DNA of 64,000 nt from Chinchilla lanigera (lineage: Eukaryota; Chordata; Mammalia; Rodentia; Chinchillidae), in NCBI RefSeq assembly GCF_000276665.1, contig NW_004955446.1, forward strand, positions 13,415,626-13,479,625, read 5' to 3'. How positions within the stretch are numbered: the stretch's first letter is position 1; each line of letters begins with the position of its first letter. Below are positions 35,632 to 46,964 of this stretch, piece by piece. The notes under the pieces were generated by a model. It was not told the origin of the DNA and ran no database searches. It was given only the letters and a program-made list of their open reading frames with translations. Position numbers and translations under genes: made by a program.

Positions 35632-37407
35632 AATCTGTAAGAGAGCAATAGCTCATAATTTAGAAAAGATACCATGAGCCACTTAGATGATGGTAATAAA
35701 TTATTTTTAATTTAGTATTTCTAAAAATACTTTGCATATTTTTTGGAATATTTAAGAGAAAATATTAGTAAAACCTGTATGTGAATTATGTGCATTAATG
35801 TTTTTCTTGTTAGTTTACCTTTGTGTAGTCCTTGTATCATTATTTATTTTTATGGTACATTGGATCTTAATGGGACATTTTCATATTTTATTCTTGAATT
35901 TAAAAATCTAATATTGTCATAAAACATATCTGACAAGATTTAGTTGGTAGAGTGATTGTTTTTCTCTACAGCTTAAGGAATATTCAAAAGCACATTTAAC
36001 ATATTAGGAAAATGTGGCAATTTTTAAGGTAATTGGCATAAGAACTTTGTAAGAACTAGGTTCATAGTCTGAACCTTGTGCAGAAACTATCACTGTGACA
36101 CCACCGTGAAAATCCTGTCTTGTCTGTCTGTCTGTCTGTCTGTCTAAATTATATTTAAAATCTATTTTCACACCAGACCCTTGACATTATCGTCATGGTG
36201 CAGTCTAAACCCCCCGCTAAAGGATAGTCCCTTAAATATGGGGCAAAATTGATGCTGAAGAGATGGAAAGCAGTGTAGTCATTCTTGCATATTTTCTAGT
36301 GCTCCTTTTCTTATTTAAGAGAAATCTGTTGACCCATCTTAGTCTTTGAATGGTAAAAGATAGGTAAGAGGCACAGCTGTACCAGAGACATTCACACATC
36401 CTTTTTCTTGACAAAACACCAACTGAACATCAGCTCAAGCCCCAGTTCTATATTTTTGGGAAGGATAACAGAATTGGTGGATGGGCACCTAAATGTATGC
36501 AGCTGTGTCATATCCTTATCCTGGAGTGAGGTACTTCCCAAGTTTTCTTAGTTCATATCAGGCCAGGTTTGGGGTACCTGACTTGGTCTCTTAGCAGCTT
36601 CATCAGAACCCAAAGAACACTCTGTCCCAGCCATTTAGCTCAATGCCAGGATGTCTGAATTGAGCTATACAGAATTTACTGTAGAACGGTGCAAACTCCA
36701 TAGGCCAACTTTTGTGAGCACTATACATTCAACAGTAGACACTGTTGAATTAAACTGCATGTGCTTTTCAACAGTAAAGAGCTGCATCTTTAATGCAGAA
36801 GGATAGCCTTCTGTTTGCCTATCGGATCCTTTATATGTCTGAATCTGAATGTGCCTATGATATATATGTTTCTGATATACGATGAAAGTGTGAAGAGTTT
36901 TTAAGATACTGAAAAAGAGTGAATGCTGTCTTCTGAGCACAGAGACTTTTAAAATTCATGATATAGTATATTGCAGGGAAAAATGGTATAAGGTGAAATA
37001 ATGTGATTTGGATCTTATTTTCCTAGTTAAAATATGTGTCAATTTGAAAATTTGTATCTTTATAAGATTTGGCAGAAGAAAAATTTGCCCAGTGATCTTC
37101 TGGATTGGGATTGTGCCTGAGACCAGATCAGAGATATCTCTTCAAGTCACTACTAAGAATGAAGACAGCCTGCTAAGCCTGGTACCTCAGTTATTGCAGA
37201 ACTAAGGGACAGAAGACATAGAATTTAAAGATATACATCTTTTAAGGAATAATGCAAGGATAAGAGAGGTTCATAAGTCCTACAGCCCAATTGCTTTGAG
37301 CAGCTGTCTGTGTGTTTCAGCATTGTCTCCTTTCCTCCGTAGTTTTCTGGTTCTGAGTTCTGCCATACAATGAAATATCTGTGTTTTTTGCTTTATTTGT
37401 CTATTGC
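35632..37407. other. Intronic stretch, mostly unrecognised
   Basis: Apart from the (GTCT)n run at 36117-36145, nothing repetitive or coding was recognised. 36170-36240 carries a small C-run (CCCCCCGC). Confidence 0.5.
36117..36145. repeat. (GTCT)n microsatellite
   Basis: TGTCTGTCTGTCTGTCTGTC and further, about seven units with one interruption at the left. Confidence 0.95.
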
Positions 37408-37486
37408 TTTGCAGTGCTGAAGATCAAACCCAGGATCTTCCATGTCCAAGGCATGTTTTCTCCCACTGAGCTATGTCCTCAGCCCT
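37408..37486 (-). mobile_element. ID-like SINE, antisense (CCCAGCAC-type, diverged)
   Basis: GCAGTGCTGAAGATCAAACC, CAGGATCTTCCATGTCCAAG and the end CACTGAGCTATGTCCTCAGC. The complement begins GCTGAGGACATAGCTCAGTG. Imperfect flanking repeats of the TTTGCTNTATTT type may be an old TSD. Confidence 0.75.
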
Positions 37487-37919
37487 TTGCTGTATTTTCT
37501 AATTTAAAAAATGTGTATTTCATGCTTCATCAGTCATTTAACTGTGAATTTGTCTAAAAACATCTATGGATGTATGTACTACCTGCCCATTTATTCTTTT
37601 ATTTCATATTTATTCATAGTGCTAGTGAATAAAATTTATTGTATAGTGCTAGTAAGTAAAACTTATTCTTTAGAACAAAGCATCTTCATCAGTAAAGATA
37701 TTGACAAAAATGTGCTGGAGATTCCAAAGACAAATGTCAAAAGAATTCCATAAAGGTTTTGGATATCATTTAAAATAAATATATAATATAGAATTCCACA
37801 GGGGTACTATTTTGTATATGTATGTTAGATCTAAGGTTATGGGATAAACACATGTAGATTCTATATCTTTAGTATTTTTTTTAAAAGCAGTTTCAGCAGT
37901 CTGTCCCTTAGCCAAATGT

Positions 37920-38455
37920 AAGTAGCTAGACGCAGGGAAGGAAAGGAATGTGCGGAAATGTGTCTGACTGGGGATGTCTCATTTTCCAGTATCGTTGCCA
38001 GGGGTTGGCAAGCCCAGAAAGACAAAGGTTGGCATCATTCCCTGCCACTCTTCACCCTCCATGGCAGACCTCGTACAATGCCTGTTCTAGGCATGACCTA
38101 GGTTCTCTAGCTGGGATCGGCGAGGCTTATTGCAGTTTTTTTCTTTTCTGTGTTTTTTTCATCTCAAGTCTTCCTTAGCCATTAAGTTAAAGAAATGCTC
38201 CAAGTGCCAGTGCCAAAATGTGTCTGCCCTTTTAGGTGGCACGAGCCCAACTGTCAGTAGGCAGGTGGGCACACCACCTGGGGAACAGTTAGCTTCGTAG
38301 ACCAGATGGAGTTTCCCTGGTCCAGGAGAAGGCCCACAACTGGGTTGCTGGAACAGATGCTCTGCAGACAGTCTCTGGATCTGTGCTGCTCTTCCTGCGG
38401 GTGTCCCGCTGCATGCACGCATGAGTGGGGCCCTGTCACTGTGTAGACGATTTCT
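37920..38455. other. Locally GC- and CpG-richer block, function unknown
   Basis: About 530 bp with clearly more G+C than its surroundings and several CpG sites (e.g. GGGATCGGCGAGG near 38113, CTGCGGG near 38395, GCACGCATG near 38415). Open stretches occur on the minus strand (38159-38422) and in an overlapping frame, but the predicted peptides match nothing known. It could be an old LTR, an enhancer or chance composition. Confidence 0.25.
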
Positions 38456-39399
38456 AAGCTTAAAATCTCTCTATTGACCTCGTATTTTAGTAAGTGTCCA
38501 GCCCTTCAAAACCTGAGAAAGTTTCTCTACAGAGATAAGAATAACTATGGAATTTGAACAGTGACCTTAAAAAAACATAGGTTAGAAAAACATTTATATT
38601 AGTATTTGCCAGAAGTTTGTTCGGCTGGTCTTGAGAGTGTTGACACTTTAATTGCCCTTTTCATCTCTCAATAGGACAATTTGGATTTAAATCTATTTAT
38701 GGGAAATGATTTTAAATAAAAACAGTACCTTTTATATTTCCAAAGTGTGGAAGAAAAAAATGTCCTCTGTGGTCTGATATTCTTGTTTTCTTGCAAATAG
38801 TTGAGGAAATGTGAAAGTAAATTCCTTTGATTTCCATCTAGTACTTAAAATTTTAGAGGAAATTTAATCTAGTGAAACTCTTGTTTTTCAAATAAGAAAA
38901 TGCCAATGCTTCCAGCCACAAAACATCTGCATTATGACAAATACCTACTAAATTTTAGTGAAAATTTAATCACAGCTCCAAATAGCCTCTTACAGTTGTA
39001 TGGGTTTACATCTGGCTTCATCAGTTTTTGCAACAGTATATTCTTACATAAAAGAGGATCCTCTGGCAGGCTGACTTAATTTTATCAGCATTTTAAAGAT
39101 TTTATAATTGCCTTCCCCTTTTTCTTACCTGTATTTTCCCTTCTATTCCTTTCCCTTTCTTTCATTTTTTCTTTTGAATTAAGTGAGAACTTTAAAATGT
39201 ATGGAACATGCATATATAGGTAGTTTTTATAACTAAGGCAAACACCACTGTTTCCTTTCCATTCCCGTATCAGGAAATAGAACCCCACCAGCGCCTTATT
39301 AACCATCTCAGTAACTCTCATGTATGTATGTCCCTAGCTCCCACCTGGGTGTAAGCCCAGGGAATGATGGGCAGGGAATGATGCCAAACCTTTGTTTGG

Positions 39400-39965
39400 T
39401 GTTGAATTACGTGTTGCTTGTCTCCTTGCTTTTTATATTTTGGACAACTATCTGTGTATCTGCAAACAGTGTAATTGTTTTTCCACGTCTTAACTTTATA
39501 GATTGACAGTTATAAATAAGTGTATTTTGTGATTTTCTGTTTTTATTCATGATTGTCTTTTGTGAGGCTGTGGTTCATTCTTTTCATTACTATATAAAAT
39601 TCTGTCATATTAGTATATTATCACTCATCTATCCATTCTCCTCCTGATAGAGTTGAAGGCTCTTCCCATGTTTGGTTATTATAAGTACTGCTACCACAAA
39701 CATTTTTAATGTATCTTTCATATCCATACAATCATTTCTCAATGATATATACCTAAAATAAAATACTATAGGGTGAATGCATATTCCACTATAGGCACTG
39801 CCAAGAAACTTTTCAGAATAGATATAATTTCCCTTGTTTGCCTCTTTGTTAATATATGGTATTATCTGGATTTCAGATTTTCCCAACCTTTATGTGTAAA
39901 GTGATATTTTATAGCTGTTGCTGTTAAATACAAGTTTACATTTGTATATTGACTTTTGTAGCCAA
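39400..39965 (-). mobile_element. Old L1 3' region, antisense
   Basis: Same ancient L1 text class as 31560-32165: 'tttgtgaggctgtggttcattcttttcattactatataaaattctgtcat', 'cactcatctatccattctcctcctgatagagttg', 'tatacctaaaataaaatactatagggtgaatgc', 'aggcactgccaagaaac'. Boundaries approximate. Confidence 0.6.
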
Positions 39966-40228
39966 TAAATTAGCTAACCATCAACCTTTATGACTTATCT
40001 ACATATTGACTAGTATCCTCAGAACAATGATATTTACTTATTTATTTAGATAAATGCTTTTAATCTGGTGATGGATGAAGTAACATTTTTTTGTAAAAAA
40101 ATTTTTTTTGAAGTCCACTTCTATTGTGAATTGGATTGTACTGTATTAAGGATGAATGTGAAATTTATTTTTTTTCTGTAACTACTGGAAGATTTTCTGA
40201 TTTTCCTCCACTAAAATAATTTATTGTA

Positions 40229-40612
40229 CTGGTTTAGTTCTAAAATGTCCCCTGCAGTCCTGTGCTCAGAGGTGGGGCCTTTGGAAGGTGAATGGATCAC
40301 GGGGAATTATGCTAATTAGAGACTTAGTCCATTGATCAATTTATAGCTGAATGTGTTATGAGATGGGTCTCAGTTGAAGGGGACAGATACTGGGAGTATG
40401 ACTTTGGAGGGTATATTTCTCCTTCCAGCTCTTCCCGCTCTCTCTGCTTCCTGGTTGCCATGGGGTGACTAGGTTTCCTCCCCTGGGCCCTTCTGCCATG
40501 CCATTTCTACCTTGGAACCAGTTGGTCATGAAACCATGAGTCAAACCTCTTTTCTTTAAATTGTATGTGCTGTGTATTTAGTTCCAGCTACAAGAAAGTT
40601 GACTAATCTAGT
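40229..40612 (+). mobile_element. MaLR-type solo LTR, sense
   Basis: Landmarks: TGGTTTAGTTCTAAAATGTC, CAGAGGTGGGGCCTTTGGAA, 'gacttagtccattgatc', 'ctctctctgcttcctggttgccatgggg', 'ccttctgccatgccatttc', 'accatgagtcaaacctcttttctttaaattg' and an end 'aagaaagttgactaat'. About 380 bp, a full LTR layout with no internal viral sequence. Confidence 0.85.
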
Positions 40613-40651
40613 AATGTAATAATCATATTACATAATATTGTAAATCACTCT

Positions 40652-40728
40652 AAGGCTGGGCTCAGTGGCATAAGCACCTGCTGGGCAAATGCAAGGTCCT
40701 GAGTTCAATTACCAGTACCAAAAAAACA
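40652..40728 (+). mobile_element. ID-like SINE, sense, with TSD and A-box deletion
   Basis: GGCTGGGCTCAGTGGCATAA: the GGATATAG segment of the A-box region is missing, so this copy is internally shortened. The B-box side is intact (GGTCCTGAGTTCAATTACCA) with an A-rich tail. TSD: AAATCACTCT (40642-40651) and AAATCACCCT (40729-40738), one mismatch. Confidence 0.85.
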
Positions 40729-40855
40729 AAATCACCCTTGCATACTATGAGGTGTGATAGCTACAGAGAAAAAAAGTCAGAGATGTTCTACCCTTAATTG
40801 ACTTACAGTTTAATTGGAAGAACAGAACATGGTTGAAGAAGTTAATATGTCACAA

Positions 40856-40952
40856 GGGAGGGCTGGGGATATAGCTCAGTGGCATAAGCGCCTGCCTGGC
40901 AAGTGCAAGGTCCTGAATTCGATCCCTGGTACCGCCAAAAAAAAAAAAAAAA
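40856..40952 (+). mobile_element. ID-like SINE, sense, near consensus
   Basis: GGCTGGGGATATAGCTCAGT, GGCATAAGCGCCTGCCTGGC, GGTCCTGAATTCGATCCCTG, then GGTACCGCC and a 16-A tail. It is the cleanest member in the window. Short TSD GTCACAA (40849-40855; 40953-40959). The pure A tail suggests it is young. Confidence 0.92.
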
Positions 40953-41281
40953 GTCACAACAGTATGTTGTAATTATCTGCTACATTACTGGTTCTTTGAG
41001 TTCAGTGTAGGTAAGCGCAGGCTGTGCTAGCTTTTCAGAGAAGGTGCTAGAGCTGAAATAAAAAGAACAGCCATTTGTTTTTTTTTTTTATGTCAGTTTG
41101 AATAACATGAATTTTCCTTACCAAATTACCTGGTTTTGAGATTCTAACATTCATTTCAGTAATGATTTCTGTGGGGTCACACTCCATATGCATGTTGATT
41201 TTCAGTGAGTTTATCACATTTTACCTGATAAAACCCCCTTTGAGATTGACTCTGTTTCTAGCAAATATTATGCTACTACCC

Positions 41282-41353
41282 ATTTTGTAGTAGACCCATC
41301 CAGGATGAGGTGGTCATTAGTCCCATCTCATCCTGGATTTGCTGCTACAAAAT
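41282..41353 (+). other. 72-nt imperfect inverted repeat (pre-miRNA-sized hairpin)
   Basis: The 5' arm is ATTTTGTAG (41282-41290) plus ATCCAGGATGAG (41298-41309). The 3' arm is CTCATCCTGGAT (41327-41338) plus CTACAAAAT (41345-41353). Pairing is 9 bp outside, about 3 more bp (one G-U), a small internal loop, then 12 perfect bp closing a 17-nt loop. The structure is clear; any RNA product is unproven. It could also be a remnant of an inverted-repeat transposon. Confidence 0.6.
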
Positions 41354-42794
41354 TAGCTTCCAAATATTTGGGTTTGCTTTTTCCTTCAAAGGTTATTTGA
41401 TTCTCAGGATTGATTGTATGGGGCACCTGCGGTGTGAAGACCACTCTTCTAGGCCTTCTTGTCAATCATACAGATGCGTCCAGCAGCATCCTGTCTGCTG
41501 AGGAGCTTAAAACGTATTGAGACTGTAATTCACACTGTTGCCCAAGCACTTGAACTACTTAAAGTTCTCATTCCTTTTCCTTTAGTGTTTTCAGCTTGAG
41601 TACTCAAACTCTGAACGTGGTGAGAACATTGTTTTCCTTCTAGGTAATAGGGCAAGGGTTGGAAGAGACATGTTTTCAATGGTCAAATAAGTTTTTCTTT
41701 TCCTTGTCTCCCTTTCTGTGATTTTCTTTCAAGTAGTATATGTATACATGTTTTTGTTTTATTTTATTTAGTCATGTAGGTTTTCCCTTTACAGTCCTTT
41801 ATGTGACATGTTCTGTCATTTCATTCTCATGTAGGTATCCCAGCTTTACAGTCAGTGCTGCTTCCTTAACATTCCTTTACCTTTATTATACTTTTCCTGA
41901 CAGTTCCCCAAATAGAGAACAAACTATTTTCTTCTCTTGGTCTTTTTGGATTTTGCTCCATTATCTCTGCTTAATCTTTATCATGTTTTTTCTGGAAACA
42001 GTCATGCCAGCTGCCATAGGATCTTGCCATCCTATGGGAAAATTTTCATGGGTGTATCGTATTTCTATGGCTATGCCAGTTAGCTAAAACCTAAAACACA
42101 GTGTCATAATTATGCTTATTAATATATTAAGCCACTCAGTTTCATCTCTGTTATCTGTAGATGTAATAGTAATAGTTTCTGGCTTCTTTACCACATTTGT
42201 GGAAATGAAAAATGCCAACGGAAATGTCACATGCTTGTATTTTAGCTGACTGAATATTTGTGGTAAATGCAGTTGTGGCCCAGTACCTTTGACATTCTTT
42301 ATAGCTGTCCAAACCAAAGATGCTACTTCCTCAAAGTGAGGAATTCAAAGAATCCAACTGAAACATGCTTTGGGTTGCGGCTATTAAGGAGATCTAGTAT
42401 TACAAATTGCTAAGTGGCGTAATAGCATGGCTAAGTTTAGAAACGAAGAGATGTAGCCAAGTTCATAGCAGTGCCATATATAAGTCATATGACTTTGAAT
42501 TCTTGAAACACTTTAATTCTGCCTACCCAATAAAATGAAAATAATTAATCCAACTTTGACCAAAGTTTTAAAGGAAATTGTAAAAATTATGGAAATTATT
42601 TGGCTATACAATGTGTTAAGTTTGCATATTTCAGTTGTTTTTCCATTCATTATTGCTTCTAGTTGTGTCCTATATTTTTCAAATCATTAAGTCAATTGCT
42701 TTTAGGAATGTGAATCTAATTTTTGTGAAAAGCAAACCCAAAGCCAAGAAAAATGAAAGCTACATTCATTTCATTTTGTTTATTTTTGTTTGTT
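41354..42794. other. Intronic stretch, no recognised feature
   Basis: The 115-codon open stretch at 41740-42087 is T-rich hydrophobic and not a known protein. A perfect 8-bp inverted repeat CCATAGGA/TCCTATGG lies near 42014-42037. No firm repeat. Confidence 0.45.
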
Positions 42795-42936
42795 TTGAGA
42801 CAGGGTCTCACTATGTGGTCAGGCTGTCCTTAAACTGATCATGTAGCCCAGGCTGGCCCACAGCTCTCATTGATCCTCCTGTTTGAGCCTCCTGAGTGCT
42901 GGGATTACAAACCATGGTGCGCCACTGTGCCCTGCT
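42795..42936 (-). mobile_element. B1 SINE with internal duplication, antisense
   Basis: TTTTGAGACAGGGTCTCACT, two related 29-bp units (TATGTGGTCAGGCTGTCCTT and CATGTAGCCCAGGCTGGCCC), 'gatcctcctgtttgagcctcctgagtgctgggattacaa', end GTGCCCTGC. Same subgroup as 35472. Confidence 0.88.
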
Positions 42937-43540
42937 TCACTTTATAATTATTACACCCATTTCTTTACTTTTATGTAACTCGTCCTGATTTTTGTTTATT
43001 TGTTCTTAGCTTAGTGGACCAGTTTGTATTTTTCAGGCTAATTATACATTGTATACAATCTAGGATGGCCATAAAATACACTACAGTCAAGAGTCACCAG
43101 TCACCACTTAAAGAAATTTCTACAACTGAAAGCTTGGTGAAATTCATATCTTATAAATGTCCATTTAATCTACTACAAAATGCATAGTCATTATTTTGGT
43201 TTAATACTCCTTGTTTTTGCCTGTGTATCTTGAAGGCTTCTTTCAGATCATGCAACACTTCCCCCTAAAGCTGCTGTGAGCATGGTAAGATGACATATTT
43301 GAATGTATAGAATTTTAGAACTAATGTACAGTGGGATGGGAATTTGAAAAAGACTGTAACTCTCAAAGTGATAATCTGTCCAAGTACTCCTGTGACCTGA
43401 CCCAGCTTAGCTGAAGCATTCAGATGGTAAGAATCTTAGGTGTTATATACCAAGCATCAGGGTGCCTGAAGATGAGTACAGCTATTTTCATCTCCCTGTC
43501 CCGAGATTCATCCTTCCTTCCTCTTGTCCTCAAGGCCATG

Positions 43541-43660
43541 GTTAGCATGACTGGCACTGATCATTCTCCTAATTGAAAATCTTCCCAAAACAATAGCACC
43601 AGCTGCAGTGTTGCAAACACCAACGTCTTTATTCTTTGTCTAACGGTAAAAATTAGGAAG
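43541..43660. repeat. Direct repeat copy A (partner at 44625)
   Basis: About 110 bp alignable with 44625-44740: 'catgactg...ttctcctaattgaaaatc', 'ccagctgcagtgttgcaaacacc' and 'cgtctttattcttt'. On the minus strand this carries AATAAAGACG, a polyadenylation-signal-like word, so LTR origin is possible. Confidence 0.65.
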
Positions 43661-44624
43661 TTTTATACTATCAAATTCTATAACAGTTTACATACTAATC
43701 AAACTATTTGTGATGAAGGACCCATTTTCCCCCCAATAAATCTCCCACCAATATATTTAACTGCTATATATGTTCATTGAAATGAAACCACTGATCACAT
43801 GTTTGAGAGCCACAATCATGTCAAATTGTTACACAAAAATTTTTTTAAATTTATTTTCAGGTTGTTAATTCCTACATCTCATCCTCTGATCACAGTTTAA
43901 ATAACATTGTTCTAAACAAAATCAAGCAATATGGAAATGAGATCAACAGGAGTAAAATAAAAGAAAAATAAACAAGACAAACAGAATTATTAGACCAGTT
44001 AAATATTGTCAAGTAAACCGGATATTGATCTGTGATATATTTCCTATAGTATAAGAACTCTGGAGATCACAGTGTTAAAACAATTTATACTTCTATTGTT
44101 TCCCTGTTCTATGGCAAATGGTAGCAGTGTCATTTCAGTTCAGCCAAAGTGAATGAATTTACATTGCCCAAAATATATTACCCAAAATATATTTTAAAAT
44201 GTCAGTGAAGTGGTTTCTCTTTATTAAAATCCGTTTGTATGTACTCCAGACATTAGCCAAAGCAGTATTATCTGAACCATGAAACAGCCTCACTAAGGAT
44301 TCATAAATATGACCTCTCCCAGTCATTTTTGTATCATGTTTGTCCCTTTACAGTTTCCAAGATGATGTTTTTCAACTCCCATTACACCCTGAGAATTTGC
44401 TGGGATAAGTAAAATTAGTTGCCGTTTTCTTAGCCAGAACATGGTGCCACACCCTTGGCAGGTAGGCAGTGTTGTCTTCATATGTTTGCAGAATTACTGA
44501 GCGTTAGCATTTTGTTCTCCAGAGAGTACCCAGCCCCATCCCCTGAGCTTATTGTGCACTAATGCCATAGATGGATCTAGCTCTGGAGTGCAAATGGTAG
44601 TGTAAGGACTCCACAACTTTGTGC

Positions 44625-44740
44625 GTGCAGGGGCCATGACTGTTCTCCTAGTTGAAAACCTGCCAAAAACAGTAGAGGCAGCTGGAATGTTGCAGACACC
44701 CAGAACGTCTTTATTCTGTAGCTAAGGGCAGTCTTACAGT
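44625..44740. repeat. Direct repeat copy B (partner at 43541)
   Basis: Matches copy A: 'ccatgactgttctcctagttgaaaacc', 'gcagctggaatgttgcagacacc', 'aacgtctttattctgt'. By eye roughly three quarters identical. The copies are about 1.08 kb apart in the same orientation. Confidence 0.65.
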
Positions 44741-45440
44741 CTCTTCTAGGGAGATGTAGAGGGCAATATTGAGACAGAATGATAGGCAGAGTGATTGTCC
44801 TTTTTGTTATACTTTTTCCTCACAATATGAATAACATTAGATAGGCCATTTTAAATTAGCAACTTCTGGATCTTTTCCAAAGAAAGTCAACTCTGCTGTA
44901 GTGGCCCCAAAACTATCTTCTTCCTCCACCCCTTTGAGAGTCTCTAGATCTTTAAGATTAGATGAGCCCAAGAATAGTCTTAACCACACCCACGCACTCT
45001 ATCAGCAACCATCTGTGGAGTGATCATCTGTTCCCATTTTGAAGTGTACAGTGACCTGACAGGTCTTATCGACCCCTTGGGGATTTGGTCACATAGCCTG
45101 GAAGTGCCAGGTTCACTCACTAAGACTAATGGCACAAGAGCATTCCAACGGCTTGCGAACCCCGCCCCCTTCACTCCTAGCTTGTCCAATTTTCAGTCAA
45201 ACTCCTGGAAGATTTTATGATTCCCTCTGAAAAGAAACTCCTCCCCAAAACCAAGCGACTCAAGCCCTCAGTTCCCATAGCACCCTGGTTATGTGATAAA
45301 CACTAGCAGTGTGATGATTACTGCCCCTGCATAGATCACTCAGTCATCTTGTCTGCATGATTAATTTCATAACCCCCTCCTGTCGCCGTTAAACTGTAGC
45401 ACATGTATAATAAATCTTTGTTGGAATAATGAACAAAGAC
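44741..45440 (+). mobile_element. Possible LTR-like sequence
   Basis: Composition differs from its surroundings (C-rich: CGAACCCCGCCCCCTTCACT) and it ends with a sense AATAAA at 45409-45414 followed by TCTTTGTTGG, as in LTR R/U5 regions. No primer-binding site or gag/pol frame was seen, and the ends are not defined. Open frames here on both strands are short and unremarkable. Confidence 0.35.
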
Positions 45441-45744
45441 CAGAGTGATAAACTTTTTCTGAAGTGTTGTTGTCCATTGAAACAGGAAAACTTTCAGATT
45501 AAATAGTGCTCGAAAATTTTTAGATATTTTTCAGAAATAATACTTCTACATAGTTGTAATCAATGATTTATTTTAGGAAGTTTTTGAGCTAAAAATTCGA
45601 CAGCTCAGAGAACAACAATTCATTCTATACCTATTAGTGAAGAGAGATACAATTCTGATAATATAATGAATTCATTCCTAAAAAGAATCTAAGGAGAATA
45701 TGACATACTGTCTTTGACTTTTAGGTATAATTGGAGATATTTTC

Positions 45745-45828
45745 TCATGGGAAAACTTTCTGACCTGAAGCAAAAATATGCTCACATTTAAATATATTCA
45801 GATTTGTTTCATTGTCATTGTCCAGCCA
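45745..45828 (-). mobile_element. L1 fragment, antisense (near-duplicate of 47080-47150)
   Basis: 'atgggaaaactttctgacctgaagcaaaaatatgctcacatttaaatatattcagattt' parallels 'atggaaaagctttttggcctgcaacaaaaatatgcatcacatttaaatatattcagattt' at 47078-47137. Probably a second small L1 3' piece. Confidence 0.6.
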
Positions 45829-46964
45829 AAGTGCATTGAATCTCCTGCAACCAGTTAATCAAATGAGCACTCGGCCCCATAGCATAGAATATTCAAATAA
45901 AGCACTTAAAAAATTAAAGTGTACCATTGAATTGATTCCAATTGCATTAGGAGTTCTCCCAGATTTCATGAACTTTGATTGTTTAAATAGTCACAGTGGT
46001 ACTGTGCATTTACTACACAAACATAGAATACATGAGCTTTTCTATTTTCTTTCTTTTTCTAATTGGAGTACATTGCTTGCAAAGTACAGTTCTTTGATTT
46101 GTTCCCTTTACGGCAGAAAGATAGCCTTCCTTGATAATTTAAGGTCCATTGCCCAAACATAAGTACTGATAAAAATGCATTGCGAGAAATCTTAACTTTT
46201 AGGCATACCACATTTGCTTACATAATTTCTTCTATGTTTTCTTTTGATATTTCACTTTAAAGTATGAATGTATGTTGCCTACATCTATGTTTTCACTTGT
46301 ATTTTCAATAAAGGTAGCCACTCATCAAGAATCAAAAGTAAAATGCCAAAATTAGCTTGAATCTGGGTCTTTTAGTATGCCCAGTTCTTCAGCAAGCTGT
46401 ATTTCCTTGAGATAGTATTTAATGAAATTTTGATTTATATATAATAAAAAGATGATGCTTATACATTCCCAGAGCCCCCAAAAAATGGCCTTGAAGAAGA
46501 GACGGTAGCAGAAGTCTCAGTTGTCTTCTCAGCATTAATGATGCAAAAGTGATTTACATTCAGAGACAACTGGAGCAAGGGCTTAACAGGATGCTAGGCT
46601 TCTTTTAATCCTAGCTAGCTGTGGTTGAATAGATGTTTCTTTACTATATCTGTGAAGGACAGAATATTCGATTTGGAACAACAATTGCAGTCAAAAGAGA
46701 TACTCGTTTTTTATAATGATGATTTACTTGTAAAATTTTTGTGAGGATTTTCTCCTGAATGTGAATGTCTGTCTTTACAAATATGTATGTATGTGTAATT
46801 TTGGAAGGGGTAAAACTTAACAATACAGTGAATATTATGGTAACTAAATTCTAAACTCATTCTGTTCAGAGAAAGTTAAAATAAAAAATCCCTGTTTATT
46901 CTGTTATTCACAGGATATAGTATTAAATTTTCTTCAGGAAACAGATTGAAGAAGAAATGCTTAT
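45829..46964. other. Intronic stretch, no recognised feature
   Basis: AT-rich. The open stretch at 45812-46162 begins inside the L1 fragment and runs into unique sequence; it matches no known protein. Confidence 0.45.

Noticed and set aside
36117..36145. Microsatellite considered as a possible CRISPR-like or regulatory array
   Set aside because: Simple (GTCT)n slippage repeat with no spacers; this is eukaryotic nuclear DNA.
38159..38439. Overlapping minus-strand open stretches in the GC-richer block
   Set aside because: No similarity to known proteins and no splice sites matching a spliced retrocopy; explained by fewer stops in GC-richer DNA.
41740..42087. 115-codon open stretch on the plus strand
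   Set aside because: Phe/Ser/Leu-rich translation of T-rich DNA with no known domain or exon boundary support.
44741..45440. Complete endogenous retrovirus
   Set aside because: Only an LTR-like polyadenylation region is visible; no primer-binding site, gag, pol or env frames were seen between or around the direct repeats.
45812..46162. 116-codon open stretch on the plus strand
   Set aside because: Starts inside an L1 fragment and runs into unique DNA; no recognisable domain.
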